A DNA stretch of 64,000 bases from positions 4,291,001 through 4,355,000 of the forward strand of contig CM072908.1 in NCBI GenBank assembly GCA_037013685.1, given 5' to 3'. The DNA comes from Acridotheres tristis (Eukaryota; Chordata; Aves; Passeriformes; Sturnidae). Under the pieces are notes generated by a model, which saw only the letters and a program-made list of their open reading frames with translations, was not told the origin of the DNA and did not search any database. Numbering within the stretch: the first letter of the stretch is position 1; each line of letters starts with the position of its first letter. The position numbers were made by a program, and so were the translations under genes. Shown piece by piece: positions 25,140 through 35,400 of this stretch.

Positions 25140-28100
25140 ATGTGAGTGCGGGGCGAACGGGGGGAGCCGGGGAGCGGCGCGGGCGCGGCGGCGGCAGGAG
25201 CAGGGCCCGGCCCGGCCCGGCCCGGCCCGCGGGCGGGGGCTCCGGGAGGGGCTGCGCGGAGGGGCGGGCGCGGCCGGGGGCAGAGGCGAGGCCCGGCCCG
25301 GCCGTGCCTTGGGCCGCCGGGACCGGGACGCTGGGCTGGGCTGCGCAGGCCTGGCTGTCCCGCCAGCCCCGGGCGCGTCTCAGAGCGGGACCCGCCCTGC
25401 CGGGACAGCGCCTGCTGGGCACCCGGGCGTTGCTCTGTTCGGAACCTCGCAGGAAGCGGTGTCATTTCCGAGGCTGTTCACCTGAGACTGGCAGTGAAGC
25501 AGCACCAAAGGGTGGCGGCAGTACCAAAACAGTGAGACTGTGCTGTCCAGGGCCGGCTCTGAGCCTTGCACTTGGCTCCCGCGTTGTGCCTGTACTCTTT
25601 ACGTGCAAGTTAGAAGCCAGTGTACAAATGTGTAAATACAGGAAACGGTCAGACTTGGCTGTTTGGACTGCCAGGATACACTAAACAAGCATCCGAGGTG
25701 AAAGAAGTAAGAACATGGAAAAGGACACTGCGTGCAGATAGTTCTAGAGATATGCATTAAAAACCTGGCCAGGTGGTGAAAAGGTAATGAGGAGTATGTA
25801 CAGAACCTCTTGCATCCGTCATAAAGATGCAGAATGCTGTAGCTGGTAAAATGAACTCTTATGAATTCAAAGCTGACCAAAAAAGTAAATTCTTGTCTTT
25901 TCCAAATACTTTTTCCTTCTGGTGCTTCCTCTTGCTCCATATCAACCATTTCAAAAGAATAGAGAAGCATCACTGGAAAATCATAGTTAGAAAAATTATT
26001 AAGTTTTTGTATTTAATTTTTTGTAAACTACTGTTGCTTGAAACTGTTGTGTTCATATGGGAAAGCAAGAACACACCTGAGCCCAAACTTTTCATTCTTT
26101 GAGCCCTGTGGACCATTGTTGGAGCTGTCCCCTGCCTCATTGCAAAGTGTGGTGTTAGCAAGCCACTGCTGCTCTTAGCTCAGGAAGCAATTTGTTGACA
26201 AGATGTTTGGGACACTGCATGACTTGCACCCATTGTCAGTTGTTAAAACACCATTTCTCCAGTAAGGAACTGCCATGTATTTATTACAAGGATACAAGTT
26301 CCCAGTTTTCAGGACTGTCAGATGTATAATGATGCCTTTCTTTACTGCAGGTCAGCCAATGTCTCTGGAAGTGCAAATATGGCTGCAGGCAATCGCCGGC
26401 TTCAACAAACTCAACACCAAGTAGATGAGGTAAAAGGCTGGTCTGATAGCAGTGTCGTCCTCTTCCTGCAGGAAACATGCAATTAGAAGGGATATTTTTG
26501 CCAAAGCAGTTTTTCCTTCATTATATGAAGGGGAAGCAGAGATAGGTTCCCAGTGTCCAAACATTAGCTGCAGTCTTGGTGCTTGAGGATTTGGCATAAA
26601 TAAAGACAGAAACCTTTGTTTACAGAGAACAAGCTTTTTTCTCATCAGTAGTCATGAGAGCTGACTACCAAATGTGATTTTTGTGGAGTCCAAAAGCCAG
26701 GCTGGCTGGCAAGTATTTCTTGACGTGGTTTACTATCATGTTTATATTCCTCAACTCCCTCTGAAGCAAGTCAGGAATTATTTCCCATGTTTGAAGGAAT
26801 GCCAGCACTACTGACTTTTTGAAGTAGGCTTCAGGGCTTCTAGCCACAGGTGGATTTCCTAGTTTTCTTTAATCTTACAGCTGCATATACTAAAAGGCAA
26901 TATCTCCTGCTTCTGAGAAAACATTGAGTACCTCGTGGTGCTGTCTGTTGGCTGTGATTATGTTCCACTGTGTGGTCACTTACTGTAAACATTGAACTGC
27001 TGCAGGTTGTTGACATCATGAGAGTGAATGTGGACAAGGTATTGGAGCGAGATCAGAAGCTGTCAGAGCTGGATGACCGTGCTGATGCCCTGCAAGCAGG
27101 GGCTTCCCAGTTTGAGACCAGCGCGGCCAAGCTGAAGAGGAAGTATTGGTGGAAGAACTGCAAGGTAACTTTGGCTTGTGTGCTTGCACTGTGCCTGTAC
27201 CACTATTAGAGTTCGTGTGTCAAAAGGCAGAAATAGTTTAGCCAGTGTTATTTAAGTCACAGCATCTAGTTTTTAAAGCATGGCACACTGGCTGGGTGAA
27301 GTAACAGCAAGCTGCATTACTGGCCATGCTGCCCTATGCAAGATCTAGATAAGATAATGGCCACAGGGGAAGCATGTCAGTAATCTGAGGCTTTGAGAAA
27401 CAAGAAGAAAAGGCTAAAAATGCATAGCTTGAATGAATGTGTAGGAAGTATTAGAAAATGAAAGAAGCTCACTAAGACTCCTGTACTGCAGCTGTTGCCA
27501 AAAGTTGGAATCATCTTTGGTGAGTAACAGAACAGCTTGTGCATTCACTTGGGACAGGCTTTATGTGGAGAAAACCATATTGCTGTGTTTGCCTGTGTGC
27601 ATGGCCTGCCATCTCTGAGTGCTAGTAGTGGATTGAGCTTGCTGACTGAAGAACCTTTGCTTGCCACGTTAGATCTGACAAACAGTGCTAAAAGTCCCTT
27701 GCAGGGTCTGTTTTCCTGTACCCTGAGGGGCATTTGGTGCTGTTGCATGGTGTGTAGTAAGTGTTGTATGGCTTTTTTTCACAGATGTGGGCAATATTGA
27801 TAGCTGTTGTTGTCATTATCATCATCATCATTATTGGTAAGTTTGACCAAAATGGGGATTTCTCCTGGATTTGGAATGGATAGTGTTAATTTGCTGACTG
27901 GTGCAGTGTTAGCAAAGGCAGGATACTCAGATGGAAATAGACCCAACGTGAATTTGAAATAGCAGTGATGGATTTAACAGTTGCATGCAGTGATTGGCAA
28001 ACTGTGATAACATGGGAGCTTCAGTACCTGAATCTCAACCGTGAGTGAGGGTGACAGAGGTGAAAGTGAAAATAGCAAGGACTTTGAAACCAGGAACTGA

Positions 28101-28605
28101 CTTGGAGTTTTTTTACAGCTTTGTTGCGGAAGTGTAACATGAGATTCCACACACTGTCCTTGTCTGAAAACTGTTACCATCTGCCTTGGCTTCCTGCTTT
28201 TTTGTGGCAGTTATGAGTGCAGTGCCATACCAGGGAGGCTTTGAGTAGAGTTTTGGCTGCTGAGTGAAATGAGAGACTAATGCTGGGCTGGGATAGAGAG
28301 CAAGGGAATGTTTGGTTCAGTCTTTGAGTTCTCAGGTAATTGCTAAGTGTTTAAAGAGACGACAAAGTTTTAAGTTTGTGCTGTAACGGTAACAAACACA
28401 GCAGTAACCACGGACATCGGAGAGATAGTCCTGGTGTGCAAGCACAAGGGAAAAATACAATAAAGAAAATCTACATGGGCAAGATTTAAGAGAGATTTAT
28501 CTCTATTATCCTAAATTCTTAAAATGCGGGATTGTTATGCTGAGGGGCTGAAGGTCATCGTCCAACCTTTTTCTTCTTTTTGTAGTCTGGAATGTGTCTT
28601 CATGA
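25140..28605 (+). CDS. VAMP3: Vesicle-associated membrane protein 3 (cellubrevin), complete
   Basis: This is an R-SNARE of recycling endosomes and secretory vesicles that pairs with syntaxins and SNAP-23/25 to drive membrane fusion. Exons: 25140-25141 (AT only), 26351-26429, 27006-27164, 27785-27836 and 28586-28605; product 103 aa. The variable N-terminus starts [17 protein letters not shown]. The SNARE motif follows at residues about 15-75 ([27 protein letters not shown], then [19 protein letters not shown]). The zero-layer Arg lies in LDDRADALQ. The tetanus/botulinum substrate region is conserved. Juxtamembrane [12 protein letters not shown] is followed by the tail anchor [19 protein letters not shown] and NVSS. 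The short N-terminus fits VAMP3 better than VAMP2, which has a Pro-rich one, and the synteny agrees. The start codon is split by intron 1. Confidence 0.97.
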
Positions 28606-29020
28606 TTTACAAGAAGAAACTCAGTTCAACTGAAGGTGCCTTTGAGAAACTTCTTCAGCCTCTGCACTCCAAACCTACTGTCTTCTCAGCCCATTTACTG
28701 CTGTTTAAAGCAAACCTGTTTTGATTACCGAGGTGTTAACTAACTTTACTGGTCGCCTTAAGACACTCCTGTCATTAATTACTAACCAGCGCAGCTCACA
28801 GCTCGCACAGTGCCTCAATGACCCGGGGCGGGCCCCGCCCCTCCCGGCCCCGCCCCTCGCCCGGCCACGCCCAGGGGCGGGGCCGGCCCCGCACGTGGCG
28901 GCGGGGCATGCGCGAGCACGGGGGCCGCGTGCGGCGCCGCGTGAGGGGCGGGGCGGCGCCCCCGCCCGCCGAGGCCCCGCCCCCCGCGCGCGGTGTCCTC
29001 CAATAAAGCGGCTCCGACCC
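28606..29020 (+). other. VAMP3: Putative VAMP3 3' UTR running into the PER3 promoter
   Basis: After the stop codon, about 200 bp of AT-rich sequence passes into the PER3 CpG island. The only AATAAA I find before PER3 exon 1 is at 29002-29007, and it overlaps a CCAAT box (29000-29004). A GT-rich stretch (gggtgtgtggg) follows about 60 nt downstream. If used, VAMP3 would have a 3' UTR of only about 0.4 kb that crosses the first PER3 E-box. An unseen non-canonical signal is also possible. Confidence 0.4.
28892..28897. promoter_or_regulatory. PER3: Canonical E-box CACGTG (distal)
   Basis: A perfect CACGTG lies 572 bp upstream of the PER3 start codon. CLOCK:BMAL1 binds this palindrome in period-gene promoters. 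It also lies within the putative VAMP3 3' UTR. Confidence 0.7.
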
Positions 29021-29056
29021 CGCCTCCGCCTCCTCCTCTGTCCGCGGGGCGCGGCG

Positions 29057-29062
29057 CACGTG
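29057..29062. promoter_or_regulatory. PER3: Canonical E-box CACGTG (proximal)
   Basis: A second perfect CACGTG lies 165 bp downstream of the first and 39 bp upstream of the D-box, in the same GCACGTGGCG context as the distal copy (shared 10-mer). This repeated context makes chance less likely. Confidence 0.75.
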
Positions 29063-29101
29063 GCGCGGGTGTGTGGGAGCGGGGCCGCCGCGTGCGCCGC
29101 G

Positions 29102-29109
29102 TTACGTAA
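29102..29109. promoter_or_regulatory. PER3: D-box TTACGTAA
   Basis: A perfect palindromic PAR-bZIP/NFIL3 site sits inside the larger palindrome GTTACGTAAC (29101-29110). DBP, TEF and HLF activate, and NFIL3 (E4BP4) represses, through this sequence in clock-gene promoters. An AT-containing motif stands out strongly in such GC-rich surroundings. Confidence 0.8.
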
Positions 29110-29468
29110 CGGCGCGGGGCGGGGGCGCGGCCCCTCAGGGCGCTCCCGGCCCGGAGCGGGGACAGCCCGGGGTCGGCGGGAGAGGCGCGGCCTCGGAGGG
29201 GCGGGAAGGCGAAGCGGAGGCCGCCGGGGCCCTTGGCGGGGCGTCCGCGCTGTCTGGCAACTGCGAGCTGAGGGGGAGCAGCACGAAAGCGGCCCCGGTG
29301 ATCGCTCGGCTCGGCGGAGAGGGGGGCTCCGCTCCTCCCATCGTCCCGTGAGGCGGCGCGTGCTCTTCCCTGCAGCACCGGCGCCCGTAGCGCAGGCCCA
29401 GGGTCCGGCCGCGCCGAGGAACCGTGGCAGCCGATGCCCCCCGTGCCGTGGCGCTCAGCGGATCCGGG

Positions 29469-32400
29469 ATGGACGCGAGCGAGCGCCGAGGAGGCAGCGC
29501 GGAGCACGGCGCGGCTCGGGCCGCGGCCGCCTGGGCTGGGGCCGGGCGGGAGGCGGCGGCGGCGGCGCCCAGGGGGGCTGCGGGCGCTCGGTGCGCGGCG
29601 TGCGCGGGAAGCGGCTCCGCGCCCGGCGGGACCGAGCTGCACAGCCCCGAGTCCAGCGGCGGCTCGGCCGCCGAAAAAGCCAACAGGTACCCGGGCAGCG
29701 CGCGGGGATGTGCTCGGCGGGGGCGGGCGAGGGGCGGGACCCGGGGCGCTGCTCGGGCCCGGGGACTGCGGGGGTCACGGGCCGCGGCTTGTGCCGGTGC
29801 GGTGAGCGCGGGGCTGCTCGCGGCTCCGGTCAGCTGTGCCTCATGCTGAGATCCCCTGAGCCGCGCACGACAGCGACCCTTGGGTACCTTAGATGTGTGC
29901 TTCAGTTAAAGGCTGTTTAGTACCAAAGCAGAAATGACTGAAATAACATTTTCCGTCTGAGTTCAGAAATTGAGTAGTTTATTTTTTTAATTAAAAAAAA
30001 AGTTCAATGGCTGTAACGTGTGCAGCGTTAAACAGGCATGTAATGTTACCACGCAATACTTACACTTATGTAATGGTTTATGTAGTAAGAGTACATACAA
30101 TACTAATGACAGTGTCAACTGGAAAAAAGTTACTAAAAAAATGGTGTTCATATCTGACCTGTAGGATTAGAATCTGTGATTTGAGACTATTGACCGTTTA
30201 TTTTTTAGTCAGTGAAATAAGCAAACATAAGGAGAGGGGGGTTTTATCTGTTAACAGTTCTGCAGCTGTTGAAGTCAACAGCTAAAATGTATGATGAAGA
30301 CTCTGAAGTCACAAGGAGTAAAATCTTTGTGTCAGGTGTATTTTGAGGACCTCATGGTTCCCTGAGATGCATATAACCAGGTGTGGCCTTCAAGGCTAGG
30401 AAAACTTAGATCAAGAATCAGCATTTATTGATTATTTTAATACCTGTGATATTTTGAAAATCTAGAGTAAACATCATCTTATTTTGAGTTGCTAGGCATC
30501 TTAGCAAGCAGAGTGGTTTTGATGTGACTTTGCTATTCAGGACACTGGAGTTGGGAAGGAGGAAGGTAGAGGAGAAAAGCTTCAATTGCAAAGAAGTGAG
30601 AAAGATACAACAGGAAATTTAGTTAATGAACGTTAGGAGATCCTGGGTATGGCATGACTGCAGCCATTCCCATAAAACGTTAATTTAGGGAGTAATTTTA
30701 ATTGGGTGATAGGAAAAAGATCTCCTACACCAGAATTCTCTGGTAAAGTTTAACCTCTGTTTCACAGTGAGCAGCTGAATTGGAGCCAGTCCCACAAAGA
30801 TATGATGATGATGATCCAAGAAATGAAAAGGTGTTTACCTGAAGAGAAAAGGAGCTCTAATAAGCCCAGTACCATCAGTGCTCTCAACTACGCCTTGCAA
30901 TGTGTCCAGCAGGTCCAAGGTACGTGTGGAGACAATCTGGAAGAACAGCAGCATAATTTGCATAGATGTGTCTGGCAACAAGTAGCATTAGAAGAATGCA
31001 TTCCACTTATCTTGCAAAGAGTTAACTTTCTGAGGAACTATGATTTTGTTGCCAGTTTTTTGGTTAAACAGCCTTTTCTGTTGAGATACTCCCCAACTGC
31101 TTCTCTTTTCTGCAGAGTCCCATAGCTAAGAAATGCCTAATAGTAACTTTCTGTGTATACTGAGAAAATGGTATTCCCATCCCACTTTGAAAAATTATTT
31201 GTTAGTTTGTGTTTTCCCACAGAACTAAATAGCTAAAATTGTAATACTTATTCATGCTTGTTTTCTGTAACAAAATGAGATTACTCCAGTAGTATAATCG
31301 GTATTCCTTTTCCCTTTGTCACTACACAGACCTTCTCATCTCACCTTGGACTTCACCAAAAAGATGACAAAAGTACAAGGGCTGTAAGAATTACTTTCAA
31401 AGTAGTCTCTTTACTGACTTCCTTGTCTTTGTTTTGCTTTTTCTGTTTTGTTTTTTTTTTTTTTTCCAATTAGCAAACAATGACTTTTTCCAGGCTCTGA
31501 ATGACCGAAGAGCGTTTCAGACAGATATGGTGACATACAGCATAGAAGAGTTGGTGGCAGTTGCATCTGAACACACTCCAAAAAACACTGTAAGAATTCA
31601 GGCACACTCCAGGATTTCATTCAATTTCACTGTATTTAGTCTCCTAACATTGTTTTGTGGAAATAGAATGTGTAAAATTAAAAGGCCTTTACATTTTAGC
31701 CAGATAGACTTTCAAGTTTTTAAAGATGAATCAAAATTATATCTTATCTGTGCTATGTTAGTACCCAGTGATAGTGAGTGAAGAAATACTAATTTATTAT
31801 TTTTCTTGGCCAGAAGCAAGAAATAACTGTTTGAGAAGTCATTTACAGCAGCATAATCTCTTAAGACAGCAGAAGGTTTTTAAAACAAATCAGATCTGTA
31901 GTTGTGAGGGACTTTTGGTTTCTATTTGTACTCTGCATTTTTTTTTCTTGTTTTGCAATATATGTCATGCTTTCTGACTCTCCTTTAAAGTAATGTTTCT
32001 TGAAATTCAGTACTGTTGGATACTGTAGCAAAATATTGCTAATGCTTGAACAGTACAAAAAGTACTGGAAAGCTTTCAGAATGTTTTTGTGTATGGAATT
32101 GTGATGAATCCTCTGAAACTTGTGGAGGAGTGTGTGGGGTGATAACCAATCATTCAGAGCAAAGACAAGCATTAATCTGTTTTGAGAAGACTAATCCAGT
32201 CTTACTAGCATTTGTAAATCTTGAGTACGCTGCTGTAGCACTGGGGAGTGTTGTCGATCACACACTACCCAACATATTTTTGAACCTCAGCCTGAGGTTG
32301 TGCTTTGGGGTTGGTTTGTTTTGGGATTGTTTTGCTTGTTATCCTCTGTTATCACTACCATGTTTCAGGCAATGATTGCCTTTAATGCTTATTTTCCAGG

Positions 32401-35400
32401 ACACATTTGTGGCTGTGTTTTCTTTGCTGTCTGGACGCATAGTGCATATTTCTGAGCAGGCAGCATCTATTTTGAACTGTAAGAAGAAAGTGTTGGACTC
32501 TTCCCGGTTTGTGGAGTTGCTTGTCCCTCAGGATGTGAGTGTGTTCTACACTCACACTGATCAGTCTCACCTGCCCCTTTGGAACATGGAAAGTCAAACA
32601 GGTGGGACATGGCTCTTAAATGTCTCTGCAGAATGAGGACAGAGTAGTAGTTCATTTTAAATGCTTATACTAGCAATATGCATCAGCCTCATTTGTTCCC
32701 TTCCACTTTGAAAACTGGAGTGGCTGTGGGACCAGTCCCAGCTAGCTAGCTTACCCCTAAAGGCTTGACTCCTGCTTGGGGTAAATAAAAGATGCATACT
32801 TCATTGTTTCATGTATTATCTTACTCATTCCAAATACTGCTGCTTTGTGAAAAGAAAATAAGTCTGACTGTGGGTTTAAAGTTGTTTAATCTACACCTTA
32901 TGGTTGCTTAAGTGCTTTGTCTTTATGGTCTGCTCACTGCCCACTGTGAGCACAGCTCATCAAACCCAAGTTTTAAGCTGATTTGCTGTTTAGTGCTGGA
33001 TGTGTCTGAACTGAGAAGTTTGAATCCTCTGTTATTTGTGCGCAGTTCAAGTGTAGCTTGCAGGCCAAAGCTGTTTCTTTTGCCCACCTTGACATGGGGC
33101 TGTTCTGGCATCAGTTCTGAGAAGTCCAAAGTCCTTGGTATCAAAGGATATGAGGTATCTGGAGGTTTTGAATGCCAGGGATTCCACAACTTGGATGCCA
33201 GTAATGTGCCTACCCAGCAGAGCGGTGGCACCCCAGTGGAGTTGTGATTTTCTTGTCTCTATATAGTTCTTGGTACTTGGCTCATAAAGCCAGGAAATAT
33301 CACCTTTCCTTTTCAGTGATGCACTGGAGAAAGTTGCCTTTTTTTGGTGCATTGATTGGTTGGTTGATCTGTTTGTTTTTGCTGTGGTTTTTTTTTTTTA
33401 TATTAATTTCCTCTGAATTTAGTTCCATTTCTCTAAGAGAGTAGACTAAAGAGGAGAGAGAACATTTGAGGTGGGAGCAGACTGTTCAGTAGCTAATAAA
33501 GGGTACGTTGTGAGACTTCAGTCTTACTCAGAAAGTCTGGAGAATGCAGAATTTAACATAGTCCTGATAGGTGTGTCCTTTTTAAGGATATTAACTGATA
33601 CTTTCCATGTGTTAATATTATTAGCTTCTCCGTATGAATATGCCCAGGTGAAATCCTTTTTCTGCAGGATCAGGTAAGTGCATTATTATAGTTTTATTTT
33701 TGTGAAGGCTGACAAGGGGTACAGTACTAGCAGGAGCTTTTCTATTGTTACAGCTGATTAGTGTGAGCTCATGAAACTCCATTACAAAATGGGGTTTATA
33801 TGTTCAGTATTGTCATCCAGTAGCACGTTTTGAACATCTTTCCCAGAGTGATACATAAACTTGCACTGGGCTAGAAGGAAAACTATTTATACATGTTTCT
33901 CCTGGACCTATTGGTTTCCTTAAGTACTATCATGCAGGAGAATGATCTTGTGAAAAATTGCTGTTCCCCCTTTTACTGTTTGAGAGTAGAGGCAAAGAGT
34001 GTTTTGCTTGAGATTAAGACTGCTTGAGAGATTGGGGCAGAAACCTTAAGGGAAACTCAGGTCACCTAAGTCCCAGTGTGAAGCCTGACTCCTGAGGCTT
34101 GTGAAGCCTGGCTTGCTGCTGCTGTGAATGCTGTTTGTTGCTTAGTACCTGACTAATCTTAGAGCTAGAAGAGGAAAAAAATGAGATTGACCTTCAGTCT
34201 TCAGTGCAGTTCTGTCCTAGACTCAGGTGATCTCTGGATTTGAGTAAGAACTGTTTGTTTCTGAGCAGATACGACACTTACTCATCTTTCAGTTGATCAT
34301 TGATTCATTCATATGTGTTTCAACACCCTTAGCTCTTAAATCACCTTTGTCTCTTGAATTGTGTAAGGGCACCTGAAATGAATACAGCAGGACAGATAGC
34401 AATGTTAGGTTGAGGGAGCTGTTCGTTGGATACATGCACATTTTACAACAGTTTTTCTCCATGTTTTTTTACAACATCTGTCTCTACTTCCCTTATGTAG
34501 CAGGTCTCTTGACTATGTTGGCTTTATGAGTAAAAATATATTTTCACAAGCACACACTCTAGGCTTAAGTAAGAAAATGGTTTTTTATGAGTTAGACTTC
34601 TGCAATTTCCATTTGTATCTTTTGTTTTCCCAAAGACAGAAGTGTTAGAAATAGGTTTTATGACACTCTCCTTTCTCTAGAAACATGTTACAAAACTAAG
34701 TGTGGAATAAGAAAGTAACTTTTAGTGTAAATGATAATCTTCAAAAATGTAATTCTTTTTGTAATAGCTGGGCACCCTATTGAAATTATAACAGGTGGGA
34801 AAGCACTTGCAGTAGAAAGTTCCAATTGTTATAGCAGCTGTTGCCAAGCCATGGTTAAGATCTCATCAGCTGTGTGCTGCTACAGTTCAAACACATTCTA
34901 GGAAGACAAATTCTTCTGGAAGATAGTCAAAGAACAACAATGCACCAAGTCTGGAGCAGTCTTCCTTGTGTAGGTCTGTGAAAACTAACCTTGAGGGAGA
35001 CAGATTTTAATTCTTTTTTTCCTAAAATTGTTACAGAATAAACAACAAGAAGAAAAATAACTATTTAGCTTGAAAGAGAGCACAAAACCAAATGGGTGGT
35101 TCTTGTGAATATGCTTGAACTGAGAATTAGAAGGCAGTCTTTAACCATTAGAGTAAGAGCATTTCTAGACAGCATCTGAATGTAAGTGTTGGAGACAAAA
35201 CATTTACTTGACTTCAGCAGGAGGGAGGTCAGTGTTGCAGAGTGTGTTGACCTTGGAGTTGACTCAAAGGAGTGTGTGCATAGGACCTGATTATTTGGGT
35301 TTGTGCTTAGCATAACTTCTCTGGGCATGGTGCTTGGCCCTGGCACTGTGAGCCTTGAAACCAGGGTGTTAATCCCTTTTGCTTTTCCTCAGGGGTGGGA

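Larger units (their letters stand above)
24040..25480 (+). promoter_or_regulatory. VAMP3: CpG island covering the VAMP3 promoter and exon 1
   Basis: GC content and CpG density rise abruptly at about 24040 and fall after about 25480. GC boxes (gggcgggg/ccccgccc) are dense between 24900 and 25290 and I see no TATA box, so this is probably a housekeeping-type dispersed promoter. The island is interrupted by a GT-rich minisatellite (24338-24726). Confidence 0.8.
28810..29870 (+). promoter_or_regulatory. PER3: PER3 CpG-island promoter
   Basis: Very GC-rich, CpG-dense sequence covers the VAMP3-PER3 gap, PER3 exon 1 and the start of intron 1. It contains two CACGTG E-boxes, one TTACGTAA D-box, a CCAAT box (29000-29004) and many GC boxes, with no TATA box. 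The transcription start is not determinable but should lie between about 29110 and 29460. Confidence 0.8.

Noticed and set aside
23980..25422. 480-codon open frame on the minus strand, with 373- and 300-codon frames on the plus strand
   Set aside because: They are made by the GT minisatellite and CpG island, where stop codons are rare. The 'protein' is THTRTDRQTD-like repeat flanked by Ala/Gly/Pro/Arg. No start context or splice support.
28721..29920. 399-codon plus-strand frame and 275/182-codon minus-strand frames across the PER3 CpG island
   Set aside because: GC-rich open frames in shadow positions. The true PER3 exon 1 is in a different frame, shown by in-phase splicing to exon 2 at 30768.
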